Origin: DATFWC01 sp045801465 | GTDB taxonomy: Bacteria; Pseudomonadota; Alphaproteobacteria; Rhizobiales; Xanthobacteraceae | Direction: 5' to 3' | Length of the DNA: 22,403 nucleotides | NCBI GenBank assembly: GCA_045801465.1 | Contig: JBJMSU010000117.1 | Coordinates: 1-22,403, forward strand | In this document: one piece after another, positions 14,224 through 20,848 of the stretch | Layout: every line of letters begins with the position of its first letter | Position numbering within the stretch: position 1 is the stretch's first letter | The notes under the pieces: generated by a model | The model's database searches: none | The model's input: only the letters and a program-made list of their open reading frames with translations | Told to the model about the DNA's origin: nothing | Position numbers and translations under genes: made by a program

Positions 14224-14934
14224 CTAACGGTTGGCCCCGCCACCACCGCCGCCCCCGCCTCCGGCACCGCCACCTGCGGCACCGCCGCCTGCGCCACCGC
14301 CAGCAGCGCCGCCGCCTGCTCCGGCACCATCGCCGGTCGCGGCTCCGCCGCCCATTCCTCCGCCACCGGGGCCGCCGCTGCTGCTACCACCACGGAACCC
14401 GCCCGGTGCGGCGGTGGAGCCGCCGCCCGATCCGCTACCGCCGCGACCGCCCATTCCGGTGGTGCCGGATCTGCCGCCGCGGAAGTCTTGGCCTTGCCGC
14501 ATTCCGCCACCGAAGTCGCGATCCCCGCGGAAGGCCCGGCCTTCACCGCCGCCACGGAACTCGCGGCCTTCTCGGAAGCGATCTCCACGGAAGTCGCGGC
14601 CCTCGCGGAACCGGAAATCGCGCCGCTCGCGGAAATCGCGCCGCTCGCGGAAATCCCCGCCGAACCGCCAGCCATGCCACCCGCTGGGACCGCCCCAGCC
14701 GAAGCCGCGGCGCCAATGGAAGCCGCACCGGTACCAGCCCGGACCATGCCAGCCGACATCGGACCAGCAATAGCGCTGGCCGCGCCAGACGTATTGCACC
14801 GTGTCCACCACGGCGACGTCTTCCAGGGCGGCACGCATCCCTTCGGGAGCGCCCATGGCGGCACCGGCGGGCCCGCCGGCGAAAATACCCGCGCTCACGA
14901 CGGCGGCCGTCATGGCCAACTTGAACCTCATCAT
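14224..14934 (-). CDS. Glycine-rich secreted protein with Trp/Tyr/Cys head domain and Phe-Arg repeats
   Basis: The 236-residue protein has a signal peptide (about 1-25, cleavage near GPAGAA). The head domain (about 45-90) reads YVWRGQRYCWSDVGWHGPGW and ends in GWHGW, with two Cys (about 56 and 70). Next comes a region of degenerate FREGRD/FRERRD/FRGDR repeats (about 92-150), then a nearly pure Gly/Ala tail (about 180-233). Head domains of this type occur in many short secreted Rhizobiales proteins of unknown function. The tail and the Arg/Asp repeats should be disordered, perhaps adhesive or cell-surface associated. A strong AAGGAGAGG precedes ATG 14934; ATG 14931 is also possible. A long proline-rich frame on the plus strand is a by-product of the GGC/GCC-rich DNA. 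It shares the hairpin at 14173-14197 as terminator. Confidence 0.78.
   Translation of the reverse strand: MMRFKLAMTAAVVSAGIFAGGPAGAAMGAPEGMRAALEDVAVVDTVQYVWRGQRYCWSDVGWHGPGWYRCGFHWRRGFGWGGPSGWHGWRFGGDFRERRDFRERRDFRFREGRDFRGDRFREGREFRGGGEGRAFRGDRDFGGGMRQGQDFRGGRSGTTGMGGRGGSGSGGGSTAAPGGFRGGSSSGGPGGGGMGGGAATGDGAGAGGGAAGGGAGGGAAGGGAGGGGGGGGGANR
14485..14655 (-). repeat. In-gene degenerate tandem repeat (FRERRD/FREGRD units)
   Basis: Within the Gly-rich gene, units of roughly 18 bp encode F-R-x-x-R-D or variants. Two neighbouring units (FRERRD twice) are identical at DNA level; later units drift to FREGRD, FRGDR and FREGREFRG. This looks like slippage-type expansion followed by divergence. Confidence 0.6.
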
Positions 14935-15073
14935 CTGTCCTCTCCTTGGAACATGGACCTGAAGAGGAAAACGCCGGATGCCGGTATTCGTTCATGGGTT
15001 CCACGCATTCTGCCCTGACAATCGGTTGAATGCCGGCGCGCACGCGCTTGGCGCGTTGCGTCGACTGCGCGAC

Positions 15074-16258
15074 CTACTGCGCCGCCGCGCCAAGCTCCGG
15101 CGCATCGGCAGTGGCGTCGTGGCCGAAGATCCAGTCGCGGCTGAGCGGCGGCGGAGCCGGATTCTTCCTGTTGTTCTGGAACTGCTGGCGGGCCTGCAGC
15201 TGCACGGCACGCGCGCGCGGCAGGCGTTCGGATTCGTACGCCTTGAGGCCGCGTTCCGGATCGGCGCCATGGCGCGCCAGGTTGCGCGCAACCGCATAGG
15301 CGTCCTCGAGCGCCATCGCGGCCCCCTGCGCCAGGGTCGGCATCATTGGATGCGCGGCGTCGCCGAGCAGGGTGATGCGGCCGCGCGTCCAGTGCGGCAG
15401 CGGGTCGCGGTCGCGGATGCCCCATTTGAAGCACTGCTCGACGTTGCCCAGCATGGCCAGCAGCGCCTCGTTCCAGCCACGATAGGCCGCCAGCAGCTCG
15501 GCAACGCTGCTCGGAACCACCCACGATTCCTCGACCCATTCTTCCGACACGTGGCCGGCAAAGATGTTGTAAAGCTCGCCGCTGCGGATCGGATAGCAGA
15601 TCACGTGCCCTTCCGGACCGATCCAGCCCACATACTCGTCGCGCCCGACCGCCACCGCCCGCCCCGGGCCGACTTCGGTCGGCACGCACGCGATCGGCAC
15701 GATGCAGCGCCATGCCATTTGCTGCGTGTAGCGGGCGGGCTGCACCCCGAACAGATTTTCGCGCACCGCCGAATTGATGCCATCGGCGCCGACGATCACG
15801 TCGGCCTCGACCGCCGAGCCGTCGGCGAACGTCGCCGCCGCGCCGCTTTTCATGGAGGCGACCTGGGTGCATGGCGCATCGAGATGGATCGCATCGGCGG
15901 GGAACTTTTCGCACAGCAGGCGATGCAGGTCAGCGCGATGCACCATCAGATAGGGCGCGCCGAATTTGGTTGTCGCGATTGCCTTGAGTGGTTCGCGAAA
16001 GCGCAAATGCGCATCGTCCCAGGCGAGCGAGACGATGTTGGTGGGTTCGAAGGCGAGCTGTCTGAGCGCCGTCTCCAGCGCAAGCGCGCGCAACACCTTG
16101 ACGGCATTGGGCCCGAGCTGCAGCCCCGCTCCGACCTCGCCGAGCGAGGGCGCACGCTCGTAAACCGCCACCTCGAAGCCACGAGTGCGCAATGCGCATG
16201 CGGCTGCCAACCCGCCGATGCCGGCGCCGATCACCGCAACGCGAAGCGTTCTTGCCAC
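15074..16258 (-). CDS. FAD-dependent aromatic monooxygenase, salicylate-hydroxylase-like
   Basis: The 394-residue group A flavoprotein hydroxylase has the FAD-binding GxGxxG at 11-16 (VIGAGIGGLAAA) with an acidic strand end (VYERA); the DG motif at about 157-161 (VIVGADGINS), which also contacts NADPH; and the GD motif at about 297-304 (TLLGDAAHPMMP), followed by QGAAMALEDA. Length and the C-terminal RDWIFGHDA fit the salicylate 1-monooxygenase/3-hydroxybenzoate 6-monooxygenase/6-hydroxynicotinate group. The true ring substrate is not determinable. The start is GTG 16258, with GGGAGG 4 bases upstream. It is divergent (83 bp) from the Bug-type binding protein, and a 12-bp palindrome lies between them, so both may be controlled by one regulator. 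No ring-cleavage dioxygenase is in the window, so the pathway would be completed elsewhere. Confidence 0.9.
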   Translation of the reverse strand: MARTLRVAVIGAGIGGLAAACALRTRGFEVAVYERAPSLGEVGAGLQLGPNAVKVLRALALETALRQLAFEPTNIVSLAWDDAHLRFREPLKAIATTKFGAPYLMVHRADLHRLLCEKFPADAIHLDAPCTQVASMKSGAAATFADGSAVEADVIVGADGINSAVRENLFGVQPARYTQQMAWRCIVPIACVPTEVGPGRAVAVGRDEYVGWIGPEGHVICYPIRSGELYNIFAGHVSEEWVEESWVVPSSVAELLAAYRGWNEALLAMLGNVEQCFKWGIRDRDPLPHWTRGRITLLGDAAHPMMPTLAQGAAMALEDAYAVARNLARHGADPERGLKAYESERLPRARAVQLQARQQFQNNRKNPAPPPLSRDWIFGHDATADAPELGAAAQ

Positions 16259-16275
16259 ACGACCTCCCGGCGCTT

Positions 16276-16287
16276 GGCTGATCAGCC
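16276..16287. promoter_or_regulatory. 12-bp perfect palindrome in divergent promoter region (operator candidate)
   Basis: GGCTGATCAGCC is its own inverse complement. It lies in the 83-bp gap between the divergent FAD monooxygenase (start 16258) and the Bug-type binding protein (start 16342). A -10-like TATGAT at 16294-16299 on the plus strand is 6 bases downstream, so a bound protein would cover the promoter. No regulator gene is adjacent. The role is inferred from position and symmetry only. Confidence 0.35.
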
Positions 16288-16341
16288 GTCTGCTATGATA
16301 GGTTCGCAGCGCATGATTGGAAAAGGACGGGGCGTCGGCTC

Positions 16342-17328
16342 ATGGGGGTGGCAGGCCTGAAAGAATTGCGTCACGCCCTTGCATTCGGCGCCATCGCGCT
16401 CGCCCTTTTTCCTCACCAAGCGCACGCGGATTTCCCCGACCGGACGGTGAAGATCGTGGTGCCGTTCGATGCCGGCGGCACCGTGGATGCGGTGGCGCGC
16501 GCACTCGCCAACCGCCTGAACGGCAAGTGGGCCGTGCCGGTGATCGTCGAGAACCGGCCGGGCGCCGGCAATACGATCGGCGCCGCCGCGGTCGCCAAGG
16601 CCGAGCCGGACGGCCATACGCTGTTGTTCGCCAACACCAGCGTGTCGGTCAATCCCAGCCTGTTCAAGAGCCTTCCCTACGAGACGCTGCGCGAGCTCAG
16701 CCCGGTGGTCTATCTCTCGCCGTCGCCCAACGTGCTCCTGGCGCAGAGGAGCCTCGGCATCGCCTCCCTCACCGAACTGATCGCCTTGGCGAAGTCGCGC
16801 GGCGCGGATCCGCTCAGCTACGCGTCGGTCGGCCGCGGCAGCGCCCATCACTTCTGCATGGAGCTGTTGAAGAGCGAGGCGGGCATCGACCTCCTGCACG
16901 TGCCTTATCGCGGCGTTGCGCCGGCCGTCCTGGCGGTCACGCGCGGCGAGGTCGATCTCTACTGCAGCGACATCCCCGGCGCCATCAACCTGTTGCGCGG
17001 CGATAAGGTGACGGCGCTCGGAATTACCAGCTCGAAGCGCTCCCCGACCCTGCCCGACATTCCGCCGATGGCCGAGGCAGGCCTGCCCAAGTATTCGACC
17101 ACCGGCTATGTTGGAATCATGACGACCGGAGGAACACCGCCGGAGATCGTCGGCAAGCTCAACGTCGCGATCAACGACGTGGTGCGCGAGCCCGAATTTG
17201 CCAGGACCTTTGCGGCGTTTGGCTATGAGATGGTGGGCGGCACGGTCGAGGAATTCGCGAGGTTCCTCAAGGAGGACATCGAGCGCTATCGGCGCCTGAC
17301 GCAGGCGGCCGGCATCGCGCCGGAATGA
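16342..17328 (+). CDS. Tripartite tricarboxylate transporter (TctC/Bug) solute-binding protein
   Basis: The 328-residue protein has a signal peptide (about 1-29, cleavage near AHA/D) and classic Bug motifs: FPDRTVKIVVPFDAGGTVD, VIVENRPGAGNTIGAAAVAKAEPDGHTLL, and later HVPYRGVAPAVLAVTRGEVDLYCSD and GTPPEIVGKLNVAIN. Bug proteins are periplasmic receptors for carboxylates (citrate, glutamate, nicotinate, terephthalate, benzoates). No TctA or TctB membrane genes are present, as is usual for the expanded Bug families of this order. The ribosome site is imperfect (GGACGGGG about 10 bases upstream). It is cotranscribed with the NMT1-like protein, with 11 bp between them, and divergent from the FAD monooxygenase, which suggests an aromatic acid ligand. 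Confidence 0.92.
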   Translation: MGVAGLKELRHALAFGAIALALFPHQAHADFPDRTVKIVVPFDAGGTVDAVARALANRLNGKWAVPVIVENRPGAGNTIGAAAVAKAEPDGHTLLFANTSVSVNPSLFKSLPYETLRELSPVVYLSPSPNVLLAQRSLGIASLTELIALAKSRGADPLSYASVGRGSAHHFCMELLKSEAGIDLLHVPYRGVAPAVLAVTRGEVDLYCSDIPGAINLLRGDKVTALGITSSKRSPTLPDIPPMAEAGLPKYSTTGYVGIMTTGGTPPEIVGKLNVAINDVVREPEFARTFAAFGYEMVGGTVEEFARFLKEDIERYRRLTQAAGIAPE

Positions 17329-17339
17329 GGAGAACGATC

Positions 17340-18347
17340 ATGCGACGATTGGGCTTCGCTGTTGCCGCCGCGGCGTTCGTTGCGGCGCTGGCGGCGCCAG
17401 CGTGCGCCCAGGTCCCCGAGATCCGGCTGGCGCGCCAATACTCCATGGGCTACCTGCAATTCAACACGATGGAGCACGAGAAGCTCATCGAGAAGCATGC
17501 CCGCGCGCTCGGCCTCCCGGAGGTGAAGGTTTCCTGGCACACGTTCAACGGTCCGGCCGCCGTGAACGATGCGCTGCTGTCGGGCTCGATCGACATTGCG
17601 GCCGGCGGCACGCCTGGCCTGCTGCTGCTGTGGGCGCGAACGAAGGGCACACCTCAGGAGGTGCGCGGCATCAGCGCGCTGAGTTCGCAACCGTTCCTGA
17701 TGAACACGCGCAATAGCGCGATCAAAACGGTCGCCGATTTCAAGGAGACCGACCGCATCGCGCTTCCCGCCGTCAAGGTCTCGGTGCAGGCGATCGTGCT
17801 GCAAATGGCCGCCGCGAAGGCGTTCGGCGCGAGTCAGTATGGCAAGCTCGATGCGTTGACCGTGTCGATGTCGCCGCCCGACGCGACGCTCGCGCTGCTG
17901 AGCGGCGGCGGCGAGATCAACACCGTGTTCAGCGTCCCGCCATTTCAGAACCAGCAGCTGGAGAAGCCGGGGATCACGACGGTGTTGAATTCCTACGACG
18001 CGATGGAAGGGCCGCACACCTTCACGGTGGCCTGGACCTCGGCCCGGTTCCGCGAGCGCAACCCCGTCCTGTACAAGGCGTTGTTCGCCGCGCTCCAGGA
18101 GGCGACCGACATCGTCAACAAGGACCGCCGCGCCGCGGCCGCGCTGTGGATCAGCGACTCGCAGTCGAAGCTCGCGCTCGGCTTCGTCGACCGCGTGGTG
18201 TCGGCGCCGCTGGTGCGGTGGACCATGGTGCCGGAGAACACCATGAAGTTTGCCCGCTTCATGCTCACCAACGCCATGCTGCGCGCCCCGCCGGAGTCCT
18301 GGCGCGACTACTTTTTTCCAGAGATCCACGCGGTGGATGGAAGCTGA
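17340..18347 (+). CDS. ABC-type solute-binding protein, NMT1/TauA-like
   Basis: The 335-residue protein has a signal peptide (1-about 23, cleavage near ACA/Q) and a type-2 periplasmic-binding fold: EIRLARQYSMGYLQFNTMEH, HTFNGPAAVNDALLSGSIDIAAGGTPGLLLLW, KTVADFKETDRIALPAVKV. Like the NMT1 proteins, it has an N-terminal ligand-contact segment (YLQF) and the SGSIDIA strand typical of sulfonate/aromatic binders. ATG 17340 is chosen because GAGGAG lies 7 bases before it; ATG 17325 would overlap the preceding stop by 4 bases and add 5 residues. It follows the Bug protein by 11 bp, giving an operon of two binding proteins from different transporter superfamilies and no permease. That pairing is unusual. 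Confidence 0.9.
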   Translation: MRRLGFAVAAAAFVAALAAPACAQVPEIRLARQYSMGYLQFNTMEHEKLIEKHARALGLPEVKVSWHTFNGPAAVNDALLSGSIDIAAGGTPGLLLLWARTKGTPQEVRGISALSSQPFLMNTRNSAIKTVADFKETDRIALPAVKVSVQAIVLQMAAAKAFGASQYGKLDALTVSMSPPDATLALLSGGGEINTVFSVPPFQNQQLEKPGITTVLNSYDAMEGPHTFTVAWTSARFRERNPVLYKALFAALQEATDIVNKDRRAAAALWISDSQSKLALGFVDRVVSAPLVRWTMVPENTMKFARFMLTNAMLRAPPESWRDYFFPEIHAVDGS

Positions 18348-18422
18348 GAGCGCGCACATCTACGCAGAGCTGTGGAGCGGATGTAACCCGCGCCCCAGCG
18401 TTGATTGTTGCGCCGCAGCTTT

Positions 18423-18434
18423 CAAGTATACTTG
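18423..18434. promoter_or_regulatory. 12-bp AT-centred palindrome CAAGTATACTTG (GntR-operator-like)
   Basis: CAAGTATACTTG is a perfect palindrome with a GTATAC core, in the 237-bp gap between the binding protein ending at 18347 and the small secreted protein starting at 18585. GTATAC-centred palindromes are typical targets of GntR-family (FCD-type) regulators of acid catabolism, but no such regulator is in the window. It is AT-rich compared with its surroundings. Confidence 0.3.
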
Positions 18435-18584
18435 GTACCACAGCTGAGTCGCCGGAAGCGGTGATCAGCGTGAAACATTTTGCGACCAGTGCATCATCGG
18501 AGAGCGACCGCAGTCGCCACGCTGAATGGGAGGACTTGCCTTGAGCCGCTGAACCTCCATTGCCGGGGCAATAGAGGGTCTACC

Positions 18585-18914
18585 ATGGTCCGACGTCCTG
18601 CCCGGTCGTTGCTGGTTTCGCTCATCGCGTCGCTGATATTGATACCGCTGATCGCTTCGCATGCCTGGGGGCATGACAGCTGGATCTCGCGCGGCGGACA
18701 TCGCAACGCTGCCGGCGAGTGGTGCTGCGGCGACGGAGACTGCTTCGTCGTTCCCGGCGAGAGCGTGAACATTACCAACCAGGGATATCGGCTGTTCGGC
18801 GCCGAGACGGTGCCGTTCAACGAAGCGCAGCCGAGCCCCGACGGCGCCTATTGGCGCTGCCGGCGCAACGACGGCTCGCGCCGTTGCTTCTTCGCGCCGC
18901 CGCAGAGCTATTGA
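18585..18914 (+). CDS. Small Cys-rich secreted protein, 109 aa
   Basis: A signal peptide (1-about 29, cleavage near AWG/H) precedes a mature protein of about 80 residues with five Cys: C47, C48 and C53 (GEWCCGDGDCFVV), C92 (YWRCRRNDGS) and C101 (RRCFFAPP). The start of the mature part, HDSWISRGGHRNAAGEWCC, matches a family of short secreted hypothetical proteins common in Bradyrhizobium and allies. The Cys spacing suggests disulfides; the CCxxxxC cluster is not an established metal site. AGAGGG lies 7 bases before ATG 18585, and the upstream open frame is spurious. Its stop is 6 bp from that of the convergent Ntn-amidase gene. Function unknown. Confidence 0.82.
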   Translation: MVRRPARSLLVSLIASLILIPLIASHAWGHDSWISRGGHRNAAGEWCCGDGDCFVVPGESVNITNQGYRLFGAETVPFNEAQPSPDGAYWRCRRNDGSRRCFFAPPQSY

Positions 18915-18920
18915 CGCCGT

Positions 18921-20003
18921 TCAGGCGGCCAGCGCCGCTGAGATCTCGCGCGTCAGCGTGACCGGCTGCGCGCGCTCGGCGCCGTCGAGACACTCGTAGC
19001 CGACCACCCGCAGCGTTGCGCGCGCCGGACACATCTCGGCGGCAATGCGCGTATACGGGTTGAGGATCGGCGGCGTCACCCAGGCGAAGCTCTCGCCGGC
19101 AAAGCTTCCGTTCCATGCACCGATCGCCTCGCGCCTTGCACGGCTGCGGTCGGCGGCCTCCTCGTACGAGCAAGTCATGGCCAGGTCGCCGCCCACCCGC
19201 GCCTCCCATGGCTCGTGCGAAGGGAGCCAGTCATTGGCCGCGCTGGTTTCATGGTCGCGGCTGGAATAGCCCTCCTCGGTGCGCTCGATGACGCAGCGCT
19301 CATTCTTGCCGCACCCGACGAGGACATAGATCGCCGGGCGCGCGACCGGCGTCGTTTCGAGCCGCGCCTTGGCCTCCTTAAACGTGCGGCACTCCTCGAA
19401 CGTCTGCCGCAACAGCTGGTCGGGCGGGATGTGCGGGAGCGACCAGGTGGACACGGCATTCAAGGCGACGTCGTAGATGCGCAGCCAGGGGTGACGGGTC
19501 CGGCGCCACAGCGGGGCCTGGTTGAGGCAGGCGGCAAAGCGCCCCGGGGCCGTCGCGGTCAACACGCCGACGAATCCCGGCCAGGTGATGCTCCAGAATT
19601 CACCGGCCGGACCGGCCATGCGGGCGACCTCCACATGCCGGCCGAGCCCGGGGAACGGCCAATCCAACGTGCGGGCGAGCCACGGCACGCCGTCCTGCTC
19701 GCGGCCAAGCGACGTGCAGCCCCATTCGTACGAGCCGTTGAGAAACCAGATGCCGGGAAACTTCAGCTCGGCCGAGATCGCGGCAATCTCGTCGACATAG
19801 GGCGAGCACGACCGCAGCAGCCAACGGCGCGTCACCGCGTCCAAGAGTGGCGTGGCCGGATGGGCGAGCCGCGGAAACCAGGCGAGGCACGCGTTGCGCA
19901 AGGCGCGGGCGCGCTCGCATGCCTCGTGCGCGTGGCGCACCGGCCCGCCGTCGCGCACATCGACGACCGGGATCGATACGAGGTCGGCCATCGGTCGATT
20001 CAT
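18921..20003 (-). CDS. Ntn hydrolase, acid-ceramidase/NAAA-like amidase
   Basis: The 360-residue protein has Cys96 in EWGCTSLG as the likely N-terminal nucleophile after autoprocessing. Arg111 and Asp114 in LARTLDWPF match the R-x-x-D pair of N-acylethanolamine acid amidase and acid ceramidase (RNLDYPF), WPGFVGVLTATAPGRF corresponds to their following strands, and Asn257 in SAANDW corresponds to their later catalytic Asn. The family cleaves fatty-acyl or related amides and belongs to the choloylglycine hydrolase (CBAH, C89) group of Ntn enzymes. There is no signal peptide, so it should be cytoplasmic, unlike the lysosomal animal enzymes. The 95 residues before Cys96 would form the alpha chain. 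ATG 20003 has AGGG 6 bases upstream; ATG 19991 is an alternative. The frame to 20192 is spurious. It is 11 bp downstream of the HAD gene, one operon. Confidence 0.8.
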   Translation of the reverse strand: MNRPMADLVSIPVVDVRDGGPVRHAHEACERARALRNACLAWFPRLAHPATPLLDAVTRRWLLRSCSPYVDEIAAISAELKFPGIWFLNGSYEWGCTSLGREQDGVPWLARTLDWPFPGLGRHVEVARMAGPAGEFWSITWPGFVGVLTATAPGRFAACLNQAPLWRRTRHPWLRIYDVALNAVSTWSLPHIPPDQLLRQTFEECRTFKEAKARLETTPVARPAIYVLVGCGKNERCVIERTEEGYSSRDHETSAANDWLPSHEPWEARVGGDLAMTCSYEEAADRSRARREAIGAWNGSFAGESFAWVTPPILNPYTRIAAEMCPARATLRVVGYECLDGAERAQPVTLTREISAALAA

Positions 20004-20014
20004 CGTCGTCCCTG

Positions 20015-20716
20015 TTACGCCAGCTTGCCGGCGAGGTCGAGGAGGCTCGTGGCCGCGGCATCGACCGGCACGGTCGGTCCCGGCTCGCCGGTGGCCGGGC
20101 CGTACTCGTTGGGGCGCGCCACGTGCGCGGTGCGCAGGCCGCATGAGGCCGCCGCCCCAAGGTCGCGGCTGTGCGCCGCGACCATCATGCACGCGCCGGG
20201 CTCAAGGTCGAAGGCCGCGCAGGCGGCGAGATAGACGCGCGGCTTGGGCTTGTAGTCGCCGGCGATCTCGGAACCGAGGATCGCATCCCACGGAAGGCCG
20301 TTGCGGCGCGCGAGATCGACCATCAGCGAGATGTTGCCGTTTGACACCGGCGCCAGCCAGAACCGACGTTTCAATCGCGTGAGGCCCGGAGCGACGTCGT
20401 CCCACGCGTCGAGGCGATGCCAGGCGAGGTTCAGATCAGATCGGACCTCCTCGGCGAGATCGGCGAGGCCGAAGCGCGGCAGGATGCGATCGAGATTGCG
20501 CCGGTGCAGGAGGTCGAGCTTGCAGAACGGGATGGCGCCGGCGCGCACCTCCTGCATGGCCGGCTGATATTCGCCGCGCCAGGCGTCGGCGAAGGCGAGC
20601 CAGTCGATGTTGGCGCCGAGCGGTTTCAACAGCGTCTCGGCTTCGCGCGCGATGCTGGTGCGCCAATCGACCAGCGTGCCGAACACGTCGAAGAACAAGG
20701 CTTTGACCTGATCCAT
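20015..20716 (-). CDS. HAD type II hydrolase (L-2-haloacid dehalogenase-like)
   Basis: The 233-residue HAD-fold protein has nucleophile Asp10 in LFFDVFGTLVDW with Thr14; motif II Ser125/Asn126 in APVSNGN; motif III Lys156 in GDYKPKP; and the acidic motif MVAAHSRDLGAAA (Asp about 185). Length and order match haloacid dehalogenase type II proteins, which displace halide from 2-haloacids through an aspartyl ester. In true dehalogenases the last motif carries Ser-x-Asn-x-x-Asp. Here His182 replaces the Asn and Ala the Ser, as in many family members annotated dehalogenase without proof, so a different hydrolytic substrate is possible. It is the first gene of a two-gene operon with the Ntn amidase, and divergent (132 bp) from the second Bug protein. 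Confidence 0.87.
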   Translation of the reverse strand: MDQVKALFFDVFGTLVDWRTSIAREAETLLKPLGANIDWLAFADAWRGEYQPAMQEVRAGAIPFCKLDLLHRRNLDRILPRFGLADLAEEVRSDLNLAWHRLDAWDDVAPGLTRLKRRFWLAPVSNGNISLMVDLARRNGLPWDAILGSEIAGDYKPKPRVYLAACAAFDLEPGACMMVAAHSRDLGAAASCGLRTAHVARPNEYGPATGEPGPTVPVDAAATSLLDLAGKLA

Positions 20717-20761
20717 GCCACGCTGCCTTCGAGCGATGTCGAGACGGGAGCCCCTCCGGCT

Positions 20762-20769
20762 ACTATAGT
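20762..20769. promoter_or_regulatory. ACTATAGT in divergent promoter region (-10-like on both strands)
   Basis: The 8-bp palindrome ACTATAGT lies in the 132-bp gap between the HAD gene (start 20716, minus) and the Bug-type gene (start 20849, plus). It is AT-rich amid GC-rich DNA and gives TATAGT, a fair -10 box, on both strands, about 45 bp from the HAD start. No convincing -35 element was seen for either direction. Confidence 0.25.
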
Positions 20770-20848
20770 TTCAGAGGATCATGGCGCCGCCAATCCGCAT
20801 CTGCTTCGGATTTGCTAGCGTCGCCGCCGGGTTGGTCGGGGAGACACC

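Noticed and set aside
14231..14773. Long proline-rich plus-strand frame
   Set aside because: It is the exact antisense of the Gly-rich gene. The minus strand has the signal peptide, strong ribosome site and recognisable head domain.
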